Source: Mycoplasma wenyonii str. Massachusetts (GTDB lineage Bacteria > Bacillota_I > Bacilli_A > Mycoplasmatales > Mycoplasmoidaceae). From it: a DNA stretch of 64,000 nucleotides. The notes under the pieces were generated by a model. It was not told where the DNA came from, ran no database searches, and saw only the letters and a program-made list of their open reading frames with translations. The stretch is from the NCBI RefSeq assembly GCF_000277795.1, contig NC_018149.1:124001-188000 (forward strand), in the 5' to 3' direction. Shown piece after piece: positions 1 through 8,643 of this stretch (within the stretch, counting starts at the first letter, position 1; every line of letters starts with the position of its first letter). Made by a program: the position numbers and the translations under genes.

Positions 1-408
1 AATCTATTAACTGTTAAAACAAATCTAGACTCTCTTGTTCCAACACCAATGTCAATATTTTCGTGTAAATTCTCTTCCCTATATCTTTCGCGCTCTGTAA
101 TATTTTTTCCTCTACCTTTTATATAAGACCCCCTACCTTTTAATTGAAGTTCAGCACCTTCTGTAATTGTGGAAATATTTTCTTTGAATGTCAAGTAAAC
201 TGATAAATCTGAATCAAATCATTGTTCATTGCCGATTTTGTTTTCTAGTTTTGGTCTTTGACTACAAGTAAATAAATAGAACTTATTATTAACTCCTACT
301 CTCCAAACATTTGAAGGATCTAACTCCAAAGAAGAGAGGGAAGAAACACCACTTATACCGACAAAACCTCCAACAATCGCAAAAAGAACCTTTGCCCCCC
401 CCCAACAT
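1..408 (-). CDS. Putative surface protein, family 2, phase-OFF, cut by window edge
   Basis: Reads leftwards from an ATG at 408 and runs off the window, so its C-terminus is not seen. Directly after ATG-TT lies a run of 9 G (395-403). With 9 G the frame stops within about 40 codons. With 8 G it joins an open frame that encodes a hydrophobic N-terminus followed by SSLSSLELDPSNVWRVG, then NNKFYLFTC. This matches the start of the intact paralog at 2637-3290 (LNWDPSNVWRVGANDKFYLSNC) and the one at 41734-42414. I therefore read it as a family member switched off by one extra G. Function is unknown. A signal or anchor segment followed by a Trp-rich extracellular part is inferred. The alternative is a plain frameshifted pseudogene. 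Confidence 0.6.
395..403 (-). repeat. Poly-G tract, 9 G on the minus strand (OFF)
   Basis: Nine C on the plus strand, nucleotides 6-14 of the minus-strand ORF starting at 408. Eight G would restore the family frame. Confidence 0.85.
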
Positions 409-546
409 AAAGGTCTGTTAATTAAATTAAAAGCTCTTCCCTTCTTGTTTTTATTTTTCTAATCTTTTTCTTCTTCTTTTGTGCAACCGACAACTACACA
501 AAGACAACAAAATTATTAAAAGAATTTAATTTTCTTAAGGTTTTCA

Positions 547-1951
547 ATGATTTGAAAAAAGTTATTATTAGAAATTGTTGCATTGGGTGGTTTTGGTGGA
601 GGAATAGGTGGTTACTTTAATCACTCGGGGGGGGGACATTCAAGTAGAGAGGGATAAAGATTCTTTTCTTTTCAATTCCAACAATTCCTTAAATGTCAAA
701 AAAGCAGTAAGTAAAGATATAAAAAGAAACTCAGGTTTAGTTAAAGATCTCAACCGTACATCTCTAGGAGTCTATAGATGACAAAGTGAAGGGGTTAGCG
801 AAGACATTCTCTTTGTTGAAGGATGAGATAATGCAGGACAACACAAAACCATTGAGAGCAAAAAACATTCTCAGGCGGAAAGAGAGTTATGAGGAGGTAG
901 AGACATAACTTACGGTAATAGTTGATTTGGACCAAGAAGCACTAGTATAGAGTTAGACAACTTAGAGAGGGCTGGAGAAGCTACAAAGAATAGTCAAAAG
1001 AATTACTGAACTGAGATACAAAAATCAGGAAAGTATGTAACCAAAGAAGATCTAGAAGGATTACAAGAATATTGAAAAAAGAGAAACAAAGCTCTGGAGG
1101 AAGATATCTTTGGTCTATATCATGGTTGAGAATGATGGGCTGATAAGTTTGGAAAGAAAAAAGATGGAAAGTTAGTAGACCTAGAGTTTGATCTTTCAAA
1201 ACTTAAAGATATGTTGGGTAAGACTGAGGCAGAACTTAGAGATAGTCCTTGAAATTATGGACAAGTATTTCAAAACCCTAAACTAGCTAAAGTTAGATTT
1301 TTTGGGGATGTTGAAGCTACAGCCTTTAATTATCTAAAGAAATACATTTGACCAACCTCTCCAAAAGTTCAATCATTGTCAGAAAAGAATATCCTTCCTG
1401 CTATTGTGGAACTTTTGTTTGGAGGAGACAATACTGGTTGAAATTGCCAAGAACCAACAGCAACCGATAATTCACTTCAAAGCAAATTCTTTGGAGAATG
1501 TGTGTGAAATACAAGAAACAATGGAGACTGAAAAGTTAAGAAGGTACTTAAATCGGCCTATAAAAATAACAATGGGTTTTGAGTACCTCAAAAAGGGCGC
1601 GGAGGGGGTTGAAATGGCCAACAAAAACTAGAAGACAGAGAAAAAGATCAAGTATTAAAAATGGATTCTGTTCAAGAAACAGGACTTTTAGATGAGAAAT
1701 GTGAAAAAGATACTTCTTGATGGGGAGTACCAAGCTGAAGTGATCCTACCAATGGAATTCGTCGTGAAGTCTGTGACCAAATCATAAGACCTTGGTTTGG
1801 AGATACAGTTAATGACAAAAGACTTTGCTTAATTGAAGTTAAAGATTATTCTTATCACTTAAGACTTCAAACTTACTTAGAAGTATTGCAAGTGCCTGCT
1901 TGACTAAGCAAGAATACCTTTTGAACTAAGTGTTCTAATTACAGAATCTAA
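547..1951 (+). CDS. Phase-variable paralog A (family 1), OFF here
   Basis: Starts with ATG-ATT-TGA (M-I-W), then a lysine pair and a hydrophobic glycine-rich segment (about residues 4-25). A 9-G run at 627-635 follows. Reading on from the ATG, the frame ends after 36 codons. The long frame, about 468 codons and open to TAA at 1949-1951, is reached if the tract has 8 G. That long frame is clearly homologous to copies B (60486) and C (61883): shared blocks include SEGVSEDILFVEGW, SKKHSQAERELWGG, NSWFGPR, FGLYHGWEWW and a C-terminal RLCLIEV ... LRLQTYL. The length of 1405 nt is one more than a multiple of three, as expected for a single-base slip. No known domain is recognised. The layout suggests a membrane-anchored surface protein. 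Confidence 0.75.
627..635 (+). repeat. Poly-G tract, 9 G (gene A OFF)
   Basis: Nucleotides 81-89 of gene A, right after the hydrophobic segment. Eight G opens the long frame. Copy B has the tract at exactly the same place. Confidence 0.9.
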
Positions 1952-2091
1952 ATCTTTAGATTTTTATTAGTTTTTAGTAAGTTGTATTAGTTTTGCCGAT
2001 ACTAGAGAGGATCTATTTCTTAAAGCTAGAACAGATAACAAATTAGATAGAGTTTCTGCATCAGGGTAAACAGCATAGTTAAAGAAAAACT

Positions 2092-2612
2092 TTATCTATT
2101 TAAAGATACAGAATTTTCTTCATTTTTTCACTTGCAATCTTCAAATATTTTTCTTTTCTTCCCGACTTCTAATCTACACTCTTCCCCTTCAATACTTCCT
2201 TTAATTCTTCTTCATTTAACTTTTTCTTGTTCACCTTTTTTCGATGACACTACCAACCCCCAACATTCACTACTATTCTTTAATAACCAATATTTCTCTC
2301 CCCCAGTTTTACCTAGATATTTTCAATTACCACTTCATTTATATTTCGCTTGCCCATTCCCGCCCCCAGAACTACTACCGTCATTCCACGTTCAACCTCC
2401 ACTTCCTGTTCCGTTGGTAACTTCACTTGCTTTAATCCCTTTTACTTTTTGATATATTTCTTTACCTCACCCAGCTTTTACTTCAGCAACTCTTTTATCT
2501 TTTGATTGCCCCCCCCGCGTACCAACAATTCACTTAAACCTCCAACTCCAATACCACCCCCACTAACAATCATTACAATCACTTTTCCCAGCATTCCTTT
2601 TAAGCCCAACAT
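2092..2612 (-). CDS. Phase-variable putative surface protein, OFF here
   Basis: The ATG at 2612 encodes a hydrophobic, glycine-rich N-terminus (MLGLKGMLGKVIVMIVSGGG) that looks like a signal anchor. After codon 32 comes a run of 8 G (2509-2516). In the present frame the product ends at 44 residues. With 9 G it reads through to TAA at 2092-2094 as a 173-residue protein rich in Gly, Ser, Lys and Trp with three spaced Cys (SSECWG, GEECRLE, FEDCKWK). Total length 521 nt is one short of a codon multiple. No family is recognised. The gap to gene A (1952-2091) shows nothing I can name. Confidence 0.65.
2509..2516 (-). repeat. Poly-G tract, 8 G on the minus strand (OFF)
   Basis: Nucleotides 97-104 of the ORF starting at 2612. 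Nine G would open the downstream frame. Confidence 0.88.
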
Positions 2613-2636
2613 AACTGACTTTTCTTTTTACAAATA

Positions 2637-3290
2637 CTAAATTACTATAGGCTTAAATCCATCTGCTCACTTTAATTGTTTGTCTCTTTGATTAGTGTTA
2701 ATTACTATTTCAAAAGCTTCACGGCCCTTGTATTCTCTGTACTCTGACTTTTTTAATTTAAAAGTAACTTTGTTTAATGGAATATCTAAGAAACCCAAAC
2801 TCGAAGCATGTCCATCCACATCAAAAATTTGATTACCACACTTTATGGTGTCTCCAAAAACTTGAGAATCCTCCCCAGAACCAGTTTCACCTATTTTGAT
2901 ACCATGGCTACTTTTTGTTAATACATAATCGCTGTCTCCGCCATCTATTGCTGAGCTCTGAAAACTAATATCTTTATATCATCTAGGAATAATAATTTTG
3001 TTGCCTTGTCTCCTTTCGCCATATCCTTCAGCTCACAATTCAAGATCAGTATTTTCTGATATACCATTACTTTTTGGGCCTTTAATAGTTAAATAGATTC
3101 ATAAATTTGAGTTAGTTCATTTTTCCTTTTTGTCATATGGGTTATTAAAGCAATTAGATAAATAGAACTTATCATTAGCTCCTACTCTTCAAACATTTGA
3201 AGGATCTCAATTTAAGGAAGAAAGTGAGGAGAAGCCCGCAATACCTGCGGTTCCACTCAAAACAAACAATATAGGCTTTAAGAAAAACAT
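2637..3290 (-). CDS. Putative surface protein, family 2 (intact)
   Basis: 217 residues from the ATG at 3290 to TAG. Residues about 2-20 are hydrophobic (FLKPILFVLSGTAGIAGF), consistent with a signal peptide or anchor. Then comes the family block LNWDPSNVWRVGANDKFYLS, which recurs in the ORFs at 1-408 and 41734-42414. The rest is polar with LWAEGYGERR and several Trp, many encoded by TGA. Unlike its relative at 1-408 it has no long G tract, so it should be expressed constitutively. It lies 24 nt downstream of the start of the ORF at 2092-2612, on the same strand. Function unknown; a surface location is inferred from the N-terminus and the paralogous setting. The 137 nt upstream (3291-3427) show no gene. 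Confidence 0.75.
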
Positions 3291-3427
3291 AGAAATCTAT
3301 TAATTAATTTTTAAAAGTCTTTCCAATAAATAAGTATTTTTTTTCCCCCAAAACAAATTAATTTTTCTTTTCACCCTTCAGCAATTAAAAGTTCTCACCC
3401 TCTATATCTTTCCTGTTAACTTTTTAA

Positions 3428-3949
3428 CTACTGAGAATTACTTTTGAAGAATTCCATATTTTGTGGATATTGCCCATTACAACCTAATCTTCTGGAAGTT
3501 GTTACATCACCTGTTATTTTGCAATTCCTGTTAATTTCATCTCCGAATACAGAATTTCAGATTGTATTGCTCGCATTAATTGTCTTACTTTCGCCATCAG
3601 AGAAGGTTACAAGAAATTTATGTCCATGACCATCGCCATTTTGATATGTGACATTTTTTACTTCTTTAGGTAAGTTAACTGAATCTGCTGTTTTTACAAA
3701 AAAGTAAAATCTTGCAACCTCAGAATCTTTCTTAACTCGACAAGCTAATAGTTTTGCCGTTTCTTCACCGCCCTTTGAAAGTGTTCCTTGAACTGAAACT
3801 CAACAATTGTTTTCAAAATCACCAATTGATGTCAATCTAATTTGTCCTTCGCCCCCCCCGAACTTGGTAGTCATAGTAGGATAAGCTATTCCTGCACCAA
3901 CTACTGGAACCAAAGTCAATAATGCAAGCTTTCCTATTATTAAAGACAT
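3428..3949 (-). CDS. Phase-variable putative surface protein, ON here
   Basis: 173 residues from the ATG at 3949 to TAG. The N-terminus (IIGKLALLTLVPVVGAGIAY) is a hydrophobic signal-like segment. A run of 8 G at residues 31-33 is in frame (TTKFGGGEGQIRL), and the ORF continues to its natural end, so this copy is ON. The body has four spaced Cys (NNCWVS, LLACRVKK, NRNCKI, LGCNGQ). The stretch FLVTFSDGESKTI followed by NRNCKI has the same general layout as the C-terminal half of the tandem family at 4020-8297 (F-x-NG ... CKI ... LICD), which may mean distant kinship. It faces the plus-strand array and is divergent from the gene at 4020, with 70 nt between starts. Confidence 0.72.
3852..3859 (-). 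repeat. Poly-G tract, 8 G on the minus strand (ON)
   Basis: Nucleotides 91-98 of the ORF starting at 3949. The present length keeps the ORF open. Confidence 0.88.
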
Positions 3950-4019
3950 TTGGTTTTGCTTATCTCTTTACAAATAATTAAATATAGTGTTTAGAGCCTT
4001 TTCACCCTAAAACCCTAAT

Positions 4020-4721
4020 ATGGCAACATCTCACTTTGTTAGAGCTTTTCAAATTTTTTCTGGCTCCGGAACTATAGCGGTTGTACCCTTCGCAACACAA
4101 TTTGCAAATAAACAGTCAAAGATTAGTCTCAGAGAAGACACAAGATTAATGTCTGATGACTTTAGGAGGGAACAGGAAATACCAACCCCTCAAGCACCAA
4201 TTACAGTTCCGAAAAAACCAAGCAATGAAGGAGAAAGCATAATAGAAAAAGCTATAGAAAAAATAACAGAAGCAGGAGAGGGGGCGAAGAAAGGAGGAAG
4301 GGGATTTGGATGTTTTTGAGCCTTTTCTATATTGGAATTTCTTTTCTGCTTTGACACGGAATTAGAAGAGACCTCCCCATTTTTATTCCATTTCTCTTGA
4401 AAAAATGGTGCTAGAAGAAAAGTGGAAGAAAGATTAAAAATGGTAGATGTCATGCCAACTTCACGAACAGTGCAATTTAAAAATGGAGGTTCTGAAGATA
4501 TATCCCTACAATCAAGAACTCATTTTTCTTGAGTTTGAAAATTTCAACCAGAAAAATTTATGCCAAGTAAACATTGCAAGATTATTAATGTCGGCCAACA
4601 AGGAGATTACAAGTTAATTTGCGATACTCCACAAAGAACACATACAAATCCTGTATGAACTAAAAATGTTTCTCAAGGTCAAGTTGTAAAGCCAACAATA
4701 TCTCTACAACCCAAAAGTTAG
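4020..4721 (+). CDS. Tandem paralog 1, family 3 (putative surface protein)
   Basis: 233 residues, ATG start, TAG stop. First of six head-to-tail relatives. Layout shared by all: a weakly hydrophobic N-terminus (here VRAFQIFSGSGTIAVVPFAT), a charged middle, a G-CF-W junction (GFGCFW, the W being TGA), an LFCFD-like motif (EFLFCFDTE), an LFHF or LFHY motif, then a Cys-bearing C-terminus of the form PSKHCKI ... DYKLICD. The N-terminus resembles a signal anchor and the four conserved Cys suggest a disulfide-bonded outer domain; both are inferences. It has no G tract. No database family is recognised. Confidence 0.75.
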
Positions 4722-4819
4722 TCTCTTAAAAATATCTCTTAAACCACCTTATTAATCAATCAAAAGGCTTTTAATTGCCTTACATAAAATGGCAATAAAA
4801 ACTTAGGTCAAAATCATCT

Positions 4820-5467
4820 TTGTCTCTTTTAGCCAGAACCACTCAAATTTTTTCAGTTTTTGGAGTCGGAGCAACAATTCCCTTTACCACCCCCTTCACA
4901 AAAAATCGAGCATTAAAAAATTTGGAAAAAGACATAAGAGTGATAAATGAACCAGTTCAAGAGCAAGAAGTAAGTGATCCTAGACTAGAAGAACAAAAAG
5001 ATCTACAACAAAAAGAAGTCTTGCAAGAAGTTAAGAAAATTTTGGAGAAGGGTGGCGGAAAAGAAGATCTAAGATGTTTCTGAATGCCAAAACAAAATCA
5101 AAGAATAGGATTGGAATTTCTAATGTGTGCATATATGGGGGAATTAAATGCACCAATTCTATTTCACTATGACGTAAGAAAGAGTTTGGGAAATAGCAGG
5201 CAAGTAAGACGAATAGAGAGTATTACTTTCTCTAATAGTCCAACAAAAATGAAATTTAAAAATGGAGAATTGGTTGATGTTCCGAGAACAGCAAGGCTTT
5301 ACCTTACAACTCAATTGTTAAAAAAACACAGTATTTTAATTCCAGAAAGTAACTGTAAGATCGAGAAGAGTTCCAAAAATTACCAATTAATTTGTTCTGA
5401 TAAGAATCTAGGAGAAGTTGAATTAGACAAATTACACCAAAATAATCACACTGTACTAACTAAATAA
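4820..5467 (+). CDS. Tandem paralog 2, family 3
   Basis: 215 residues. TTG at 4820 is the only sensible start; upstream codons in frame lead to a stop. The N-terminus LLARTTQIFSVFGVGATIPF matches paralog 6 (ITRIAQIFSVFGVGASVPL). The GG-x-x-DLRCFW junction with TGA at 5081 is followed by EFLMCAY, LFHYDVRK and the C-terminal pair NCKIE ... YQLICSD. It follows paralog 1 after a 98-nt gap and has no homopolymer tract. Confidence 0.75.
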
Positions 5468-5530
5468 TTTCAATTCACGAAATTAATTAAAGGGAGTTAT
5501 ACAGTGTGATTATTTCTAAAATAGCCAAAT

Positions 5531-6181
5531 ATGGCTGCCTTCTCAGTAATAAGAATTTTGCAAACATTCGCAGGATTAGGCTCTGTGGCAACCACTCCCT
5601 TTGTGATGAAATTTGTGAGTAAGCAAGGAATAACTAATTTTGGAAATGTTGCAAGAAAAATTACTGACGGAGAGGTGGAACCAATTAAACAAGACAATGA
5701 AAATGCTATGGATAAGGCAGTCAAAATGATGACACAAGACGGAGATGATGAAAATAATGCAGGTCGAAAAGGATGTTTCTGAATGCCTTCTGTGTTTCCA
5801 ATGGAATTATTTTTCTGCTTCAATATCGACAAACTAAATTCATTATTCTTATTTCACTTTGACAAGAAGGCTGGAAATACTTGAGAAGAAAGATTAAATC
5901 GAATAGAAAGCATCACTACAGCCCGCCCAACCATTTTGCATTTTTCTGGAAATAAGAATAAGTCCTTAAATCCTCGCTTAAGAGCGCCTCTCGCTTGGAT
6001 GTTGAAAGAATCGACTTTTGCGCCAAACAGTAAATGTCGAATAGAAAAGCAAGCTAATAAACAAGATTACAAATTAATCTGTGATGTCGTACAAGGAGCC
6101 GGAAATAAAGATCCTTGAGAAAAACATGTTTCTCATATTGAAGTTCACATACCAGAATTTCAAGAAAAAATAAAAACTTAG
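5531..6181 (+). CDS. Tandem paralog 3, family 3
   Basis: 216 residues from the ATG at 5531 to TAG. It shows the family order: a hydrophobic N-terminus (RILQTFAGLGSVATTPFVM), an acidic middle with MTQDGDDENN, GRKGCFW, MELFFCFN, LFLFHFDKK, and the Cys pair KCRIEKQ ... DYKLICD. No G tract, so expression should be constitutive. The AT-rich 63-nt gap upstream could carry a promoter, but I cannot point to a clear one. Confidence 0.75.
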
Positions 6182-6227
6182 TATTTTGCTTGAATTAATC
6201 ACATAACTAAATAGTTACCCTACACGC

Positions 6228-6866
6228 ATGATTTCTTTAGTTAAAAGAACTTTGCAAATATTTGCAGGTTTAAGTGTTGGCTCGACTATACCTTTTATGT
6301 CTTCAATTTCTGGAAGAACAGAAGAAATTAAGTTACCTAGAGGCGATGATAGAACAGTCTCTAACGATAAGCAAGAAGAAACACAAGAAGTCAAAGAGGT
6401 TACAGAAAATGTCATGTTGAGCGCAACAAAAAGAATGGAAGAATCGGGAAAAACTGGAGAAAAAGGGTGTTTTTGATTATTTGAAGAAAGAAGATGATTG
6501 GAGCTATTTATATGTGTAGATATGAAAACACTTGGTTCTCCAACTTTGTTTCACTATGCTCGAAGGGAAAGGAATTTATCTCAAAAAGAAAAATTAAATG
6601 AAGTTAGTGAGATAACTTATAACGGTACCTCCACTTTGAAAATGACATTTAGCAATAACAGAACTATAGAGATGCCTCGTTATTTATCCTTGTCTTTTGC
6701 GTGATTGAGGCAATGGGGAACTGGTTTGTTTTTTCAAAATCATTGCAATATTTCTAAAGATAGAGATACTAAAACACATACTTTGACTTGTGATAATTTG
6801 AAAAAATCTGGAGGCAGGGAATTTACAAAAAAAGTGAATCCAGAATTACCACATAATAGCAATTAA
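6228..6866 (+). CDS. Tandem paralog 4, family 3
   Basis: 212 residues, ATG start, TAA stop. The N-terminus VKRTLQIFAGLSVGSTIPFM is closest to paralogs 3 and 1. The junction reads KGCFWLF, then LELFICVDM and LFHYARRE. The C-terminus keeps two Cys (NHCNIS and LTCDN) but is shorter and more diverged than in its neighbours. It lies 46 nt after paralog 3. No homopolymer tract. Confidence 0.73.
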
Positions 6867-6905
6867 ACTCTATTAATTTCTGGAGTTAAGGGTAAGTAGC
6901 TTTAG

Positions 6906-7600
6906 TTGTCTGTCGGATCAAAACTTCTTCAATTCGGTTCAATAATAGGAGCAGTCTCTTCTGCCCCTTTAATTCCTGCTCTTACAGAAGAGAAGGCAGT
7001 TGCTGAGTTAGTTTCAGTAGTTGCGGGGGGGGCGAAGTTTCAGAACCTACACCAACCATTCCCGATGTAATTCCTAAACCTGAACCTTTACCACCAACAA
7101 CACCCAAGACAGAAGAAAAGAGCACCCCAGTATTTAAACAAGCCATGAAAGAAGTGGTTGAGGAAAATGGAGGAAAGCCAGTTACTGGATTGGGATGTTT
7201 TTGAATTCCAAATCTGCCCGGAACAGAATTATTCTTCTGTTTCGATAGAGAAGATTCTGGGATTTCTCCCTATTTATTTCACTATTCCTATAAAGGGAGA
7301 GGGACAGTAAATGACAGATTGCAAAAAGTTTTGAGTATGACCGTAACAGAAGCAAAACTTAGAGGTGATAAAACCGTAAAAATATCTAAACCTCTGCAAA
7401 TACACCTGCAATGGATACGAAGTAAGTGAAAAGACTCTATTTTTGAACCAAGCAAATATTGCAGAGTAACTAAGAAAGAGGGTGGAGGTACCTATCTTTT
7501 AACTTGCTCTCCAGACAATTCAACTAATTTGCGCCCGTGAAGAGAAGTTCCTAAAGGCCAAGTAGAAGTTGCAAAACCACAATTAATGGAAACCGCTTAA
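6906..7600 (+). CDS. Tandem paralog 5, family 3, phase-OFF
   Basis: Begins with TTG at 6906 (LSVGSKLLQFGSIIGAVSSA), as in paralogs 2 and 6. At nucleotides 120-127 there is a run of 8 G (7025-7032). With 8 G the frame ends after 54 codons. With 9 G the downstream frame opens: a proline-rich linker (EPTPTIPDVIPKPEPLPPTT), then LGCFW, ELFFCFDRE, LFHYSYKG, YCRV ... LLTCSPD and a TAA at 7598. Length 695 nt is one base short of a codon multiple. The complete conservation of the family motifs downstream argues for a reversible switch rather than an old pseudogene. Confidence 0.75.
7025..7032 (+). repeat. Poly-G tract, 8 G (paralog 5 OFF)
   Basis: Nucleotides 120-127 of the ORF starting at 6906. The tract in paralog 6 is at the same nucleotide offset but in a different sequence context. 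Nine G restores the frame. Confidence 0.9.
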
Positions 7601-7658
7601 ATTTTTCACTTCTTTTCTACTTAAAATTGCTGTAAATTCGACAATCCTGTTTTAAGCC

Positions 7659-8297
7659 TTGTCTGCAATAACTAGGATTGCACAAATCTTTTCAGTTTTT
7701 GGAGTTGGAGCATCTGTTCCACTTACAACCGTATTCGCTAAAGATCGGTTAAAGCGTATAACTTTCTTACGACAAGCGGGGGGGGATACTAGAGTTGTTG
7801 AGATACAAAAAGAACAAACAGCGATGGAAAAAGCCACACAACAATTAAATGAAGCGCACGGATCTTCTGGTGAGATGAAATGAGGTTGTTTTTGATACCC
7901 AGATTTTCAAGGACTAGAACTATTTTTCTGTTTCGACCAAAATAACCCAAAGTCACCTACCTTATTTCACTGAAAAGGGCCTAAAGATAAAACAGTAAGT
8001 TGAGTTCAAAGCATTGAAAAGCCCACAACGTTGCACTTTAAAGAGGGAGGGTCTCAAAAACCAATAAATAGAAAATTGCAATCTTTGTTGAGCTGAACTC
8101 AAAAATGATCTAATGAAAATCCTTTCAAGCCTAGTGAACACTGTATTATTAATCGACATAAAGTAAAAGACTACCAATTAATTTGCAATAACCCAAGCCC
8201 AGAACAAGCAAAAATCAAGAATCCTGCCTGAACAAGAGATATTTCTGGAAATCTTGTTGTAGAACCCGGAGTAAGTCTAAAAAATAAACCTACCTAA
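7659..8297 (+). CDS. Tandem paralog 6, family 3, phase-ON
   Basis: 212 residues from TTG at 7659 to TAA. The N-terminus (ITRIAQIFSVFGVGASVPL) is close to paralog 2. A run of 8 G at 7778-7785 is in frame (RQAGGDTRVVE) and the ORF continues through KWGCFW, ELFFCFDQN, LFHWKG, HCII ... YQLICNN. It is the last of the array. Its stop overlaps the end of the convergent ORF at 8290-8466 by 8 nt. Confidence 0.75.
7778..7785 (+). repeat. Poly-G tract, 8 G (paralog 6 ON)
   Basis: Nucleotides 120-127 of the ORF starting at 7659. The present length leaves the ORF open. Confidence 0.9.
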
Positions 8298-8466
8298 ATA
8301 TTGCGAATATAAAAAATACAGCCACTCCAACTGAAATAAAGATTGTTGCTCAAATCTTGTAAAGATCTTTAGCTCCCTTCTTATCTACTACTTTTCTAGA
8401 TAAATAGGAATCTACTTTATATTTCTCAAATAAAGGAAAGAACTTCTTAAGCTTATCTTCTGCTAT
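8290..8466 (-). CDS. Small single-pass membrane protein, SecE-like
   Basis: An open frame of 58 codons directly after rpmF and in the same frame as its stop codon. There is no ATG, GTG or TTG; ATA at 8466, six nt after the rpmF TAG, is the first possible start. The product has a charged N-terminal half (EDKLKKFFPLFEKYK, SRKVVDKKGAKDLYKIW) and one C-terminal transmembrane segment (ATIFISVGVAVFFIFAIF). This is the size and layout of SecE, the small subunit of the SecYEG translocon. The match rests on layout, not on a diagnostic motif, so it could be another small membrane protein. It overlaps the end of the gene at 7659-8297 tail to tail. Confidence 0.45.
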
Positions 8467-8472
8467 ATAGTA

Positions 8473-8640
8473 CTAAAAAATCTTTTTATTTCTATATTGA
8501 CCACACTTACATACTCTGTGCAATCTAACTTGTTCAGCACATTTAGGACATCTAGTCAAAGGGGCTAAGGAATGAATTCCTAAATGAGAATTTCTCATTC
8601 CCTTTCTTGATTTGGAAACTCTTCTGGGTGATACTGCCAT
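8473..8640 (-). CDS. rpmF: 50S ribosomal protein L32
   Basis: 55 residues, ATG at 8640, TAG stop. The N-terminus MAVSPRRVSKSRKGMRNSHL is the hallmark of bacterial L32. The C-terminal CPKC ... CKCG pattern is its zinc-ribbon form, with all four Cys present. It sits near the peptidyl transferase region of the large subunit. The start lies just 3 nt after the stop of the large gene at 8644-11058, so the two are probably cotranscribed and translationally coupled. The SecE-like ORF follows at once. Confidence 0.95.
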   Translation of the reverse strand: MAVSPRRVSKSRKGMRNSHLGIHSLAPLTRCPKCAEQVRLHRVCKCGQYRNKKIF

Positions 8641-8643
8641 TGT

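Noticed and set aside
2132-2452. 106-codon plus-strand ORF
   Set aside because: Its Phe/Pro-rich product has no signal or motif and is antisense to the longer frame of the 2092-2612 gene, which has a proper anchor and Cys pattern.
4190-4453. Minus-strand ORFs inside the tandem array (also at 5497, 6215, 7652 and 7962)
   Set aside because: They are shadows of the conserved plus-strand family 3 genes and recur only because the plus-strand sequence is duplicated.
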